A DNA stretch of 49,563 nucleotides, from contig CAUBKG010000006.1 in the NCBI GenBank assembly GCA_958436475.1, forward strand, positions 1 to 49,563, written 5' to 3'. The position numbers and the translations under genes were made by a program. Shown piece after piece: positions 14,566-23,026 of the stretch. This stretch comes from an uncultured Clostridia bacterium. GTDB taxonomy: Bacteria; Bacillota; Clostridia; Oscillospirales; Acutalibacteraceae. Within the stretch, counting starts at the first letter, position 1. Each line of letters starts with the position of its first letter. Below the pieces are notes generated by a model. The model was not told where the DNA came from and ran no database searches. It was given only the letters and a program-made list of their open reading frames with translations.

Positions 14566-15192
14566 TTATTTGGAGTAGAACTCGACGATAAGATGTTCCT
14601 CAACCGGAACATCGATATCTTCACGGGCGGGAAGGCTTACGACCTTGCCCTCGAGGGTTTCACGATTGACATCCAGCCACTGGGGAACCGGACGGGCGGA
14701 ATTGGCTTCCACGATCGTCTTCATATTTTCGGTACCGCGGCTCTTTTCCTTTACCGCGACCACGTCTCCGGCCTTTACGAGGTAGGAGGGGATATCGACC
14801 TTGCGGCCGTTCACGGTGAAGTGGCCATGCACCACCAGCTGGCGGGCCTGGGCGCGGGAGCTGGCGAAGCCAAGGCGGTAAACGACATTATCGAGCCGGC
14901 TCTCGAGGATGCGGAGCAGGTTTTCACCCGTTACGCCCTGGCGGCGCTCCGCTTCTTCAAAATAGGTGTGGAACTGGCCTTCCAGCACACCATAGTAACG
15001 TCTGGCACGCTGTTTTGCGCGCAGCTGAATTCCGTATTCGGAAGTCTTCTTGCGGCCCTGGCCATGCTGGCCCGGCGCATAAGACCTTCTGCCCACGGAG
15101 CATTTCTCCGTGTAGCATCTCTCGCCCTTCAAAAAGAGCTTCTGGCCCTCTCGGCGGCATAATCTGCAAACCGATGCGGTATATCTTGCCAT
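14566..15192 (-). CDS. rpsD: 30S ribosomal protein S4 (zinc-binding form)
   Basis: The 208-residue protein begins MARYTASVCRLCRREG and has the S4 RNA-binding domain with LDNVVYRLGFASSRAQARQ (in part RLGFASSRAQARQLV) and HGHFTVNG. Cys at 9, 12, 26 and 31 (CRLC...CYTEKC) form the zinc knuckle of the C+ form. S4 nucleates assembly of the 30S body. In B. subtilis S4 is often encoded elsewhere; here it lies inside the alpha block between rpsK and rpoA. Confidence 0.97.
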   Translation of the reverse strand: MARYTASVCRLCRREGQKLFLKGERCYTEKCSVGRRSYAPGQHGQGRKKTSEYGIQLRAKQRARRYYGVLEGQFHTYFEEAERRQGVTGENLLRILESRLDNVVYRLGFASSRAQARQLVVHGHFTVNGRKVDIPSYLVKAGDVVAVKEKSRGTENMKTIVEANSARPVPQWLDVNRETLEGKVVSLPAREDIDVPVEEHLIVEFYSK

Positions 15193-15216
15193 CTAAGTTA
15201 CACCTCCTGTAATTGG

Positions 15217-15612
15217 TTATACGCGTCTTCTTTTGGGCGGACGGCAACCATTGTGGGGAATCGGGGTAACGTCTTTGATCATATTGATTTCAAGACCTGC
15301 CGACTGAAGCGCGCGAATCGCGGCTTCACGCCCGGAGCCCGGCCCCTTCACATAGACTTCAACCGTCTTCAAACCGTGCTCCATTGCCGCCTTTGCTGCT
15401 GTCTCTGCGGCAGTCTGAGCGGCAAAAGGAGTGGACTTTCTGGAGCCGCGGAAGCCTAACTCGCCTGCGCTGGCCCAGGATAATGCATTGCCCTGAACGT
15501 CCGTGATGGTAACGATGGTATTGTTGAAGGTGGACTGGATATGCGCGGCACCTTTTTCAATATTCTTGCGCTCACGGCGTTTTCTTGTTGCAACCGTTTT
15601 CTTTGCAGCCAT
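15217..15612 (-). CDS. rpsK: 30S ribosomal protein S11
   Basis: The 131-residue protein has the S11 core AHIQSTFNNTIVTITD, GNALSWASAGELGFRGSRKSTPFAAQ in part (SWASAGELGF), KGPGSGREAAIRAL and the basic end DVTPIPHNGCRPPKRRRV. S11 lines the platform near the E and P sites. It lies between rpsM and rpsD. Confidence 0.98.
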   Translation of the reverse strand: MAAKKTVATRKRRERKNIEKGAAHIQSTFNNTIVTITDVQGNALSWASAGELGFRGSRKSTPFAAQTAAETAAKAAMEHGLKTVEVYVKGPGSGREAAIRALQSAGLEINMIKDVTPIPHNGCRPPKRRRV

Positions 15613-15630
15613 TTAACACCCCTCCTATGC

Positions 15631-15999
15631 TTACTTCTTCTTGTTGGCGATCGTCTTCTTCGGCCCCTTGCGGGTACGGGCGTTGGTCTTGGAGCGCTGT
15701 CCGCGGACCGGGAGCCCTCTGCGGTGGCGGATGCCACGGTAGCAGCCGATTTCGATGAGCCGCTTGATGTCAAATGCTACGTCACGGCGAAGGTCGCCTT
15801 CTACCGTGAAATGTTTATCGATGTACTCACGAAGCTTGGAAACATCCTCTTCGGTGAGATCTCTTACCCGGACGTCCGGATTTACGCCCGTCGCCGCGAG
15901 GATATCGCGGGAGGATTTCAGTCCGATGCCGTAGATGTAGGTAAGGCCTATCTCGACCCGCTTCTCTCTGGGCAGGTCAACACCAGCTATACGCGCCAT
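15631..15999 (-). CDS. rpsM: 30S ribosomal protein S13
   Basis: The 122-residue protein starts MARIAGVDLPREKRVEIGLTY and contains RGIRHRRGLPVRGQRSKTNART in part (GIRHRRGLPVRGQRT-type block), ending in Lys-rich NKKK. S13 forms bridges to the large subunit head and touches the P-site tRNA. The gene follows rpmJ. Confidence 0.98.
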   Translation of the reverse strand: MARIAGVDLPREKRVEIGLTYIYGIGLKSSRDILAATGVNPDVRVRDLTEEDVSKLREYIDKHFTVEGDLRRDVAFDIKRLIEIGCYRGIRHRRGLPVRGQRSKTNARTRKGPKKTIANKKK

Positions 16000-16037
16000 G
16001 TGTTCAAAGCACCTCCGTTAATAGGTTTGCGCCAAAA

Positions 16038-16151
16038 TTATCCCTGGCGCTGCTTGTGCTTGGGATTCTCACAGATTACCATGATTCTTCCCTTGCGTTT
16101 GATTATCTTGCATTTTTCACAAATCTTCTTTACAGAAGGTCTAACCTTCAT
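16038..16151 (-). CDS. rpmJ: 50S ribosomal protein L36
   Basis: A 37-residue protein, MKVRPSVKKICEKCK... to ...CENPKHKQRQG. It carries the zinc ligands C11, C14, C27 and H32, so this is the zinc form of L36. The ATG has GGAGGTATTCCAA upstream. It lies 31 bases after infA and before rpsM, its usual place. Confidence 0.97.
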   Translation of the reverse strand: MKVRPSVKKICEKCKIIKRKGRIMVICENPKHKQRQG

Positions 16152-16182
16152 TTGGAATACCTCCTTGTCAAAGCCAAAAAGC

Positions 16183-16401
16183 TTATTTGGAACGCCACGT
16201 GATCCGGCCCCGGTTCAAATCATAGGGAGACATTTCCACCGTGACCTTATCCCCCGGAAGGATGCGGATGAAGTTCATCCGAAGCTTACCGGAAAGATGG
16301 GCCTGCAGCTGATGGCCGTTCTGGAGCTCTACGAGAAAAATCGCGTTGGGCAGCGCTTCCACGACCTTGCCTTCCACTTCGATCATATCCTGCTTGGACA
16401 T
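16183..16401 (-). CDS. infA: Translation initiation factor IF-1
   Basis: The 72-residue S1-like OB-fold protein reads MSKQDMIEVEGKVVEALPNA in its first part, then GHQLQAHLSGKLRMNFIRILPGD and DLNRGRITWRSK in pieces, all typical of IF-1. It binds the A site during initiation. It lies between the KOW-protein gene and rpmJ. Confidence 0.98.
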   Translation of the reverse strand: MSKQDMIEVEGKVVEALPNAIFLVELQNGHQLQAHLSGKLRMNFIRILPGDKVTVEMSPYDLNRGRITWRSK

Positions 16402-16413
16402 TTCATTACCTCC

Positions 16414-16665
16414 TCATGCTTCGCCGCCCGCCTGAAATGCTGCGAGCGCTTTACGAATCTCACGATTTGTTGCCATTGACTGCTCACTCAATACCGAATT
16501 TGTACGGCTGATATGGATCTTGTTTTTCCGCTTGGGCCGTTCGAGGGGCCTCTCCTTGCCATCCACCAGCAGGCAATAGCCGCCCGCTTCGGAAAGCACG
16601 GCAAGAAAGCGCCCTTTGTCTCGCCCGGACCGTGAAAAAACGACCCGTCCTTTTTCAAATTCCAT
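16414..16665 (-). CDS. KOW-domain RNA-binding protein (L14e/L24-like)
   Basis: An 83-residue protein with a single KOW/SH3-like fold: GRVVFSRSGRDKGRFLAVL followed by YCLLVDGKERPLERPKRKNKIHI in part. Such proteins stand between map and infA in many clostridia and resemble the archaeal/eukaryotic L14e family. Residues after 55 are helical (NREIRKALAAF). A ribosome-associated role is inferred from the fold and operon; it has no named function that I know of. Confidence 0.8.
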   Translation of the reverse strand: MEFEKGRVVFSRSGRDKGRFLAVLSEAGGYCLLVDGKERPLERPKRKNKIHISRTNSVLSEQSMATNREIRKALAAFQAGGEA

Positions 16666-16674
16666 AGCCGCCTC

Positions 16675-17424
16675 CTAGCAGGTGGTCAGGATAACCGGAC
16701 CGTTTGCCGTAACGGCGACCGTGTGTTCAAAATGGGCCGACAGCTTACCGTCCGCTGTGACGACCGTCCAGCCGTTGGACAGCGTTTTGACGGCGTACGT
16801 CCCCACATTTACCATGGGTTCAATGGCCAATGTCATTCCAGGCAACAACCGCACGCCGCGTCCCGGCGTGCCGTAGTTCGGGATACTGGGGTCTTCGTGC
16901 AGGTCCGCACCTACTCCGTGACCGACAAACTGGCGGACCACCGAGTAACCGCGTGCCTCGACATACTGCTGCACCGCAGAGGATATATCGCCGAGCCTGC
17001 CGCCGGGACGCGCCATTTTGATCGCCTCATAGAGGCTTTCCCTGGTCGTGTCGATCAGCCGCTTCGCTTCGGGAGAAATTTCGCCCGCCGCGAAAGTGGC
17101 GGCATTGTCGCCGTTATAGCCCTTTACCTTCGCACCGAGGTCGACGCTTACGATATCGCCTTCTTGAACGATGCGGTCTGCAGAGGGTATGCCATGGATC
17201 ACTTCATTGTTTATGGAAATGCATGCGGTCGCAGGAAAGCCCCCGTAGCCTAAGAAGTTGGGTGTGGCACCCGCCTTCTCAATGAATTCCCGGGCTATGC
17301 GGTCAAGCTCCAGCGTGGAAACGCCGGGCCTGACCGCCTCGCCTACGGCCTTCAGTGCCTCAGCCGATATGGCACAAGCCTCCCGCATGAAGGAGAGTTC
17401 ACGGCTTGTCTTCAGCACAATCAT
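16675..17424 (-). CDS. map: Methionine aminopeptidase, type I
   Basis: Removes the initiator Met from nascent proteins. The 249-residue enzyme has the pita-bread fold with the expected dimetal ligands: D in VSVDLGAKVKGYNGDNAAT (first and second Asp), H in QFVGHGVGADLHEDP, E in AIEPMV and E in FEHTVAV. The substrate His lies in NEVIHGIP. There is no N-terminal SH3-binding zinc extension, so type Ia. It follows adk with a two-base gap, typical of secY-adk-map. Confidence 0.97.
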   Translation of the reverse strand: MIVLKTSRELSFMREACAISAEALKAVGEAVRPGVSTLELDRIAREFIEKAGATPNFLGYGGFPATACISINNEVIHGIPSADRIVQEGDIVSVDLGAKVKGYNGDNAATFAAGEISPEAKRLIDTTRESLYEAIKMARPGGRLGDISSAVQQYVEARGYSVVRQFVGHGVGADLHEDPSIPNYGTPGRGVRLLPGMTLAIEPMVNVGTYAVKTLSNGWTVVTADGKLSAHFEHTVAVTANGPVILTTC

Positions 17425-17426
17425 GC

Positions 17427-18059
17427 TTATTCCTCAAGAGCCTTGAGGGTGAGAGCCGTTGTTTCCTCGAGCTTCTCCTGCCCCTCAACGGTACGAAGCT
17501 TGCCGGTTTTCGCATAGTAGCCCTTGAGGGGCTCCGTCTGCTCATGGTAAACCTTCAAGCGTTCCGCGATGGTGTCGGGATGGTCATCCCTGCGCTGGAT
17601 GAGTTCGGCGCCGCATTTATCGCAGACGCCCTCCGCCTTGGGAGGCTTGTGGTCGATATGATAGGAAGCGCCGCAGGCCCCGCATACGCGGCGGCCGGAA
17701 AGGCGCTGCATGATCCTATTGTCCGCCACATCGATATCGATCACCCGGTCGATCGCAACGCCCATGGCGTCGAGCGCCTCGGCCTGCGCGATCGTGCGGG
17801 GGAAACCATCGAGGATGAAGCCGGCCTTGCAGTCGTCCTGCGCGAGCCGCTCCTGAATGATACCGATCACAACATCGTCCGGTACAAGCTTGCCTTCATC
17901 CATATAGGCTTTGGCCTTCTTGCCCATCTCCGTGCCGTTTTTCAGCGCTTCACGAATGATGTTGCCGGTGGAAATGGCGGGGATACCGAGCTTTTCACAG
18001 ATAATCTCCGCCTGGGTTCCTTTGCCTGCTCCGGGAGCACCTAATAAAATCAAATTCAT
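17427..18059 (-). CDS. adk: Adenylate kinase (zinc lid)
   Basis: Interconverts ATP + AMP and 2 ADP. From the ATG at 18059, behind GGAGGG, the protein has 210 residues and begins MNLILLGAPGAGKGTQA with the P-loop at 7-15. The NMP-binding region (STGNIIREAL) and DGFPRTIAQAEAL follow. The lid carries four cysteines, C-GACGASYH and VCDKCGAEL, binding zinc as in Gram-positives. The frame extends six codons upstream, but that start overlaps secY and lacks a site. Confidence 0.97.
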   Translation of the reverse strand: MNLILLGAPGAGKGTQAEIICEKLGIPAISTGNIIREALKNGTEMGKKAKAYMDEGKLVPDDVVIGIIQERLAQDDCKAGFILDGFPRTIAQAEALDAMGVAIDRVIDIDVADNRIMQRLSGRRVCGACGASYHIDHKPPKAEGVCDKCGAELIQRRDDHPDTIAERLKVYHEQTEPLKGYYAKTGKLRTVEGQEKLEETTALTLKALEE

Positions 18060-18073
18060 ATGTGCCCTCCGAA

Positions 18074-19393
18074 TCAATCAAGGAAGCCCTTGTAGTGGCG
18101 CATCATCATCTGGGATTCGATCGCCTTCACCGTTTCAAGCGCAACGCCGACCATAATGAGCATGGACGTTCCGCCGATGGTAATGCCTGTTCCGTTGGTG
18201 CCGGACACGAGACCCGCAATGATCGGGAGCAGTGCGATTACCGTAAGGAAGATGGCGCCGATAAAGGTGATTCTCGACAGGATCTTTTTGATGTAATCGG
18301 CCGTCGGCTTACCGGGACGGATGCCGGGGACCGCACCATTGTTCCTGCGGAGATTATTGGACATTTCCAGCGGATTATACTGGATCGTCACATAGAAATA
18401 GCTGAATCCGAAGATGAAGAGCATGTACAGGATGATGTACGGAACCGAGTTGATAGCGAAAAAGTTGAGGAACGGATATAAGTAGGGGTGTGCCTCCTGC
18501 GTCATCCGTGTAAAGCTGATAATCGTACTCGGCAGAGCCAGCACCGTGCTGGCGAAGATGATCGGGATAACGCCGCCGATGTTTACCTTGATCGGCATGT
18601 GGGTGGTCTGCCCGCCATACATCTTGCGGCCGACTACCTTCTTCGCATACTGGATGCGGATGCGGCGCTCGGCGTCTGTCATGAACACGATGAACGCGGT
18701 CACGAGCAGGAACAGGATGATGATTCCGATCGGGGTGATCACCTGCGTGAAGTCGGAATTCTTGATACCGTTCGAGAACTGATAATAGAGCGTGAGGAAG
18801 CCCTGAGGCCCTCTGGAAAGGATACCTGCAAAGAGCAGGATGGAGATACCGTTCCCTATGCCCTTATCATTGATCTGCTCGCCCAGCCACATCATCAGCG
18901 CGGTACCGGCGGTAAAAGCAAGGATGATGACCGCGGCGGCGAAAACTGCCGCGAAGCCGGAGTAGCTGTAAACGATGCCGGCAGACTTCAGATAGAAGTA
19001 GAACGCGAGGCCCTGGAGAAGGCCGAGCACTACCGTGACATAACGGGTGATCTGCGCAATTTTTTTCCTTCCCTCTTCGCCCTCCTTCTGCATTCTTTCC
19101 AGTGCCGGGATGGCAACCGTTAAGAGCTGCATGATGATGGAAGAGTTAATGTACGGGGTTACCGACATGGCGAAAATGGCTCCATACTGGAACGCACCGC
19201 CGGAAAAGGTATTCAGAAGGAAAAAAACTGTGTTTTCCGCATCCATGGAAAGGCCCTGCGCCAGAGCGGAGGGATCCAGGAACGGAACCGGGATGCGGGA
19301 GCCCAAACGGAAAATAAAAATGATAAACAGAGTGTAGAAAATCTTTTTGCGAAGGTCCTTGATCTTGAAGGCGTTGCGCAATGTCTCCAACAT
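18074..19393 (-). CDS. secY: Protein translocase subunit SecY
   Basis: The central channel of the Sec translocon: 439 residues with about ten transmembrane helices. Recognisable parts are the N-terminus MLETLRNAFKIKDLRKKIF, the plug-side FRLGSRIPVPFLDP, the loop QYAKKVVGRKMYGGQTTHMPIK in part (KVVGRKMYGGQ), and NTNGVIPIIFA-type NIGGVIPIIFAS. It lies between rplO and adk, one base after rplO. Confidence 0.98.
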   Translation of the reverse strand: MLETLRNAFKIKDLRKKIFYTLFIIFIFRLGSRIPVPFLDPSALAQGLSMDAENTVFFLLNTFSGGAFQYGAIFAMSVTPYINSSIIMQLLTVAIPALERMQKEGEEGRKKIAQITRYVTVVLGLLQGLAFYFYLKSAGIVYSYSGFAAVFAAAVIILAFTAGTALMMWLGEQINDKGIGNGISILLFAGILSRGPQGFLTLYYQFSNGIKNSDFTQVITPIGIIILFLLVTAFIVFMTDAERRIRIQYAKKVVGRKMYGGQTTHMPIKVNIGGVIPIIFASTVLALPSTIISFTRMTQEAHPYLYPFLNFFAINSVPYIILYMLFIFGFSYFYVTIQYNPLEMSNNLRRNNGAVPGIRPGKPTADYIKKILSRITFIGAIFLTVIALLPIIAGLVSGTNGTGITIGGTSMLIMVGVALETVKAIESQMMMRHYKGFLD

Positions 19394-19394
19394 T

Positions 19395-19835
19395 TTACGC
19401 CACCTCAGCCTTTCCCCCGGCAGCCTCGATCTTCTGCTTCGCGGAAGCAGAGAAAGCAGCGGCCTTTACCGTTAATGCCTTGGCGATTTCGCCGTTTCCA
19501 AGGATCTTCACGCCGTCTAACGTATTTTTTACCAGGCCGGATTTCACCAGCGCCTCGGTATCTACCACGGAACCGGCTTCGAACCGATCGAGATCGGATA
19601 CGTTGACAACAGCGTAAGACGTACCGAAAATATTGTGGAAACCGATCTTCGGGAGACGTCTCTGGAGCGGCATCTGGCCACCCTCGAAACCGGGACGCAT
19701 GCCGCGGCCGGCTCTCGCCTTCTGGCCCTTGTGGCCTTTGCCGGCGGTCTTGCCGTTACCGGAACCTGCACCGCGGCCAATCCGCTTCACTTCAGAGCGG
19801 GCGCCCGGCACAGCAGAAAGCTCATGTAACTTCAT
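19395..19835 (-). CDS. rplO: 50S ribosomal protein L15
   Basis: The 146-residue protein starts MKLHELSAVPGARSEVKRIGR and has the Gly/Arg-rich GRGAGSGNGKTAGKGHKGQKAR in pieces, GFEGGQMPLQRRLPKIGF, and a C-terminal Ala-rich globular part. L15 organises domain II of 23S rRNA. Located between rpmD and secY. Confidence 0.98.
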   Translation of the reverse strand: MKLHELSAVPGARSEVKRIGRGAGSGNGKTAGKGHKGQKARAGRGMRPGFEGGQMPLQRRLPKIGFHNIFGTSYAVVNVSDLDRFEAGSVVDTEALVKSGLVKNTLDGVKILGNGEIAKALTVKAAAFSASAKQKIEAAGGKAEVA

Positions 19836-19853
19836 TTGTTCGCACCTCCTTGC

Positions 19854-20039
19854 TTACGCTTCGCTTACCTCGACGAGGTGGCTGATCTTGTTCAGCTTGC
19901 CCTTGGTCTGCGCGTTATCGGGCTGCGTCACAACATCACCAATTTTTTTAAGACCAAGTGACTGGGCGGTTGCAATCTGGGCATCCTTGCAGCCAATCAG
20001 GCTTCTTACCAGCTTAATCTGCAGTGTATTCTTCGCCAT
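19854..20039 (-). CDS. rpmD: 50S ribosomal protein L30
   Basis: The 61-residue protein contains LQIKLVRSLIGCKDAQIAT and the LGLKKIGDVV block typical of L30. Located between rpsE and rplO in the spc block. Confidence 0.96.
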   Translation of the reverse strand: MAKNTLQIKLVRSLIGCKDAQIATAQSLGLKKIGDVVTQPDNAQTKGKLNKISHLVEVSEA

Positions 20040-20054
20040 GTTGCATACCCCCTA

Positions 20055-20552
20055 TTATAAAATTTCCTGAACGGATTTTCCGCGGATCGCGGCAACTTCC
20101 TCAGCGGAACGCAGAGAAGCGAGGCCGGCGATGGTTGCGCGGACAACATTGCACGGGTTGTTGGAACGCAGTGCCTTGGTACGGATATCCTTGATGCCGG
20201 CGATTTCGAGAACCGCACGGACCGGGCCGCCGGCGATAACGCCGGTACCAACGGCCGCCGGCTTCATGAGCACGCGGCCTGCGCCGAACGCACCGATGAC
20301 TTCGTGAGGAATCGTAGTACCTTTAAGCGAAACCTTAATCAGGTTTTTCTTAGCATCCTCGATACCCTTGCGGATCGCGTCCGGAACTTCGCCCGCCTTG
20401 CCTAAGCCGAAGCCTACGGTCCCGTTGCCGTCCCCCACAACCACCAGAGCTGCGAACTTGAAGATTCGGCCGCCCTTTACGGTTTTGGATACACGGTTGA
20501 TGGTAACGACGCGTTCCTGTAAATCCAAAGTAGATGCATCTATCAGAGCCAA
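20055..20552 (-). CDS. rpsE: 30S ribosomal protein S5
   Basis: The 165-residue protein has the S5 double-stranded-RNA-binding fold, ERVVTINRVSKTVKGGRIF in part, then AALVVVGDGNGTVGFGLGKA, and the C-terminal KSVQEIL. S5 affects decoding fidelity and spectinomycin sensitivity; the loop residues TVKGGR are the normal sensitive type. Located after rplR. Confidence 0.98.
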   Translation of the reverse strand: MALIDASTLDLQERVVTINRVSKTVKGGRIFKFAALVVVGDGNGTVGFGLGKAGEVPDAIRKGIEDAKKNLIKVSLKGTTIPHEVIGAFGAGRVLMKPAAVGTGVIAGGPVRAVLEIAGIKDIRTKALRSNNPCNVVRATIAGLASLRSAEEVAAIRGKSVQEIL

Positions 20553-20570
20553 AAGTATTCCCTCCCCCTA

Positions 20571-20930
20571 TTAAAACTTGAGGCCGCCCTCACGGGCGCC
20601 TTCGGCCAGCTCCTGAATGCGGCCGTGGTAAATATAGCCGCCGCGGTCGAAAACGACCTCGGTAATGCCCTTGGCAGCGGCACGTTCTGCAATCAACTTG
20701 CCCACCTTACGGGCAGCATCTTTATTTCCTCCGGCGCCTTCAAAGTCTTTTTCCACTGTTGAAGCCGAAGCCAAAGTTACGCCCTTCGTATCGTCGATAA
20801 TCTGAGCGTAGATGTTGCTAAGGGAGCGGAATACATTCAGGCGCGGACGTTCGGCGGTGCCGGAAATCTTGCCGCGGACCCTGAGGTGACGTTTCTGGCG
20901 GTCTTTGTTGCTGTCTCTCTTGCTCACCAT
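20571..20930 (-). CDS. rplR: 50S ribosomal protein L18
   Basis: The 119-residue 5S-rRNA-binding protein begins MVSKRDSNKDRQKRHLRVRG and ends with FDRGGYIYHGRIQELAEGAR, the L18 signature. It lies between rplF and rpsE. Confidence 0.97.
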   Translation of the reverse strand: MVSKRDSNKDRQKRHLRVRGKISGTAERPRLNVFRSLSNIYAQIIDDTKGVTLASASTVEKDFEGAGGNKDAARKVGKLIAERAAAKGITEVVFDRGGYIYHGRIQELAEGAREGGLKF

Positions 20931-20949
20931 GTGATTTCACTCTCCTATC

Positions 20950-21492
20950 TTATTTCTTCTTACCGGTCTTGCCTTCCTTGCGGCGGATGACCTCAGTCTC
21001 ATACTTGATGCCCTTGCCCTTATAGGGTTCCGGCGGGCGCTTCTCGCGGACTTCGGCGGCAAACTGACCTACCAGCTGCTTATCTGGCCCGGAAATGACA
21101 ATCTTATTGGGGCCCGGCACATCGATGGTGATACCCGGAATTTCCGGAACGGTCACCTGATGCGAATACCCCAGGTTCATCACAAGGTTTTTGCCCTGCT
21201 TCTGAACACGGTAACCAACGCCGTTTACTTCCAGCACCTTGGAATAGCCGTTGGTAACCCCCTCCACCATGTTGGCGATCAGGGTGCGGGACAGACCATG
21301 AAGGGATCTGTGCTCCTTTTCGTCAGACGGACGGGTAACGTTGATCACGTTGCCTTCCATCTCCACTTTGATATCCTTATGAATTTCCTGCTCCAGGGTG
21401 CCCTTCGGGCCCTTTACGGAGACGTGGTTTCCATTGAGCTTTACCTCTACACCTGCAGGAATTTCAATGGGCTTGCGGCCTATACGTGACAT
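20950..21492 (-). CDS. rplF: 50S ribosomal protein L6
   Basis: 180 residues from MSRIGRKPIEIPAGVEV, preceded by GGAGGTGCATGGA. The frame runs 16 codons further upstream into rpsH, but only this start has a ribosome site. The C-terminal block KRPPEPYKGKGIKYETE gives the KGKGI(R/K)Y motif of L6. It binds near the sarcin-ricin loop. Confidence 0.97.
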   Translation of the reverse strand: MSRIGRKPIEIPAGVEVKLNGNHVSVKGPKGTLEQEIHKDIKVEMEGNVINVTRPSDEKEHRSLHGLSRTLIANMVEGVTNGYSKVLEVNGVGYRVQKQGKNLVMNLGYSHQVTVPEIPGITIDVPGPNKIVISGPDKQLVGQFAAEVREKRPPEPYKGKGIKYETEVIRRKEGKTGKKK

Positions 21493-21505
21493 TCCATGCA
21501 CCTCC

Positions 21506-21904
21506 TTACCAGACGAAGGCGAGGACTTCGCCGCCAACATGCTCGCGGCGCGCCTGCCTGTCGGTCATAATACCTTTCGGAGTGGAGAGGATCGCGATGC
21601 CGAGGCCCTTCATTACCCGCGGCATATCCTCCGTGTTCGTGTAGATGCGTAAGCCTGGCTTTGAAACTCTGCGCAACCCGGTGATTACCTGAGATTTGTT
21701 GGCGCCGTATTTCAATGCCACGCGAATGATACCCTGCTTTCCGTCTTCAATGACCTGAAAGCTTTTCACATAACCTTCGTCAACCAGAATCTGGGCGATC
21801 GCCTTTTTCATGTTCGACGCAGGAATATCAACCGAATCGTGCTTCGCGGAATTCGCATTGCGGATTCTTGTGAGCATATCGGCAATCGTATCGCTGATTT
21901 GCAT
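21506..21904 (-). CDS. rpsH: 30S ribosomal protein S8
   Basis: The 132-residue protein starts MQISDTIADMLTRIRNANSAKH and ends TDRQARREHVGGEVLAFVW, given here as TDRQARREHVGGEVL. S8 binds helix 21 of 16S rRNA and in E. coli represses the spc operon. Located between rpsZ and rplF. Confidence 0.98.
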   Translation of the reverse strand: MQISDTIADMLTRIRNANSAKHDSVDIPASNMKKAIAQILVDEGYVKSFQVIEDGKQGIIRVALKYGANKSQVITGLRRVSKPGLRIYTNTEDMPRVMKGLGIAILSTPKGIMTDRQARREHVGGEVLAFVW

Positions 21905-21934
21905 GCCATAAACCTCCTTTGCAATTTGCTGTGT

Positions 21935-22120
21935 TTACCAGCTGGCCTTCTTTACTCCGGGGATTTCGCCCTTGTAAGCAAGCTCCCGGAAGCAAATACG
22001 GCAGATTCCGAACTTGCGAAGATAGGCATGAGGCCTGCCGCAGATTTTACATCTGTTATAAGCACGAGCGGAAAACTTCGGGTCTCTCTTCTGCTTAATT
22101 TTCATCGATGTTTTAGCCAC
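21935..22120 (-). CDS. rpsZ: 30S ribosomal protein S14, zinc type
   Basis: The 61-residue short S14 with zinc ligands C-x2-C (RCKICGRPH) and C-x2-C (GICRICFREL), ending GEIPGVKKASW. This is the standard zinc-dependent S14 of Firmicute spc operons. Confidence 0.98.
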   Translation of the reverse strand: MAKTSMKIKQKRDPKFSARAYNRCKICGRPHAYLRKFGICRICFRELAYKGEIPGVKKASW

Positions 22121-22133
22121 AGATTATTCCTCC

Positions 22134-22673
22134 TTACTTCGCGAACGGAGCACCCATCAGCGTTAAGAGCTCACGGGCTTCTTCGTCAGTTTTTGCGGTG
22201 GTTACGAAGCAGATATCCATTCCGCGGACCTTATCGATCTTATCATAGTCGATTTCCGGGAAAATCAGCTGCTCCTTGACGCCCATGGAATAGTTCCCGC
22301 GGCCGTCAAACGAGTTGGGGTTGATTCCGCGGAAGTCGCGGACGCGCGGAAGCGCCAGGCTGAATAATCTGTCTACAAATTCGTACATCTTCTCCCCGCG
22401 GAGGGTAACTTTTACGCCAATGGGCATGCCCTCGCGGAGCTTGAAGTTTGCAACGGATTTCTTCGCCTTACAGGTGACCGGCTTCTGGCCGGTGATCAGG
22501 GACAAGTCGTTCATGATGGCGTCGATAACCTTCGTGTTGTCGCGCGCCTCGCCGCAGCCTACGTTGATAATCACTTTATCGAGCTTCGGGATTTGCATGA
22601 CGCTCTTGTAGCCGAACTTTTTCATTAAAGACGGAGCAACTTCGCCCTTGTATGTGTCCTTAAGTCTTGACAT
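22134..22673 (-). CDS. rplE: 50S ribosomal protein L5
   Basis: The 179-residue 5S-rRNA-binding protein begins MSRLKDTYKGEVAPSLMKKF and includes GQKPVTCKAKKSVANFKLREG in part and RDFRGINPNSFDGRGNYSMG in part. Located between rplX and rpsZ. Confidence 0.98.
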   Translation of the reverse strand: MSRLKDTYKGEVAPSLMKKFGYKSVMQIPKLDKVIINVGCGEARDNTKVIDAIMNDLSLITGQKPVTCKAKKSVANFKLREGMPIGVKVTLRGEKMYEFVDRLFSLALPRVRDFRGINPNSFDGRGNYSMGVKEQLIFPEIDYDKIDKVRGMDICFVTTAKTDEEARELLTLMGAPFAK

Positions 22674-22691
22674 GTCATGTCCTCCTTACTC

Positions 22692-23012
22692 TTAAAGTGC
22701 CTGGCCGCATTTCCTGCAGACACGCTCTTTCGTGCCGTCTTCCAGGAGCTTGTAGCCAGCCCGCACGCCCTTGCCGCAGCGGGAGCAATAAAGCGCGACC
22801 TTCGATGCATAAAGGGCGCTCTCCGCCTTCACAATGCCGCCGGGATCACCCATTTTACGGGGCTTTACGTGCTTGGATACGATCTGCACACCCTCAACGA
22901 TGACCTTGCCTTCGTTCGGGGAAACGGCAAGAACCTTGCCCTTTGCGCCCTTACTTTTGCCGGACAGTACGATGACGGTATCGCCGGTTTTTACATGTAC
23001 CTTTTTATTCAA
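22692..23012 (-). CDS. rplX: 50S ribosomal protein L24
   Basis: The KOW-fold protein that starts 50S assembly. The best start is TTG at 23012, eight bases after GGAGGTG, giving MNKKVHVKTGDTVIVLSG and 106 residues. The further upstream codons of the open frame contain the ribosome site itself. KOW motif GKSKGAKGKVL follows. A C-terminal pair of CxxC motifs (YCSRCGKG, CRKCGQAL) suggests zinc binding, seen in some bacterial L24 proteins. Confidence 0.95.
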   Translation of the reverse strand: MNKKVHVKTGDTVIVLSGKSKGAKGKVLAVSPNEGKVIVEGVQIVSKHVKPRKMGDPGGIVKAESALYASKVALYCSRCGKGVRAGYKLLEDGTKERVCRKCGQAL

Positions 23013-23026
23013 TGTGCGCACCTCCA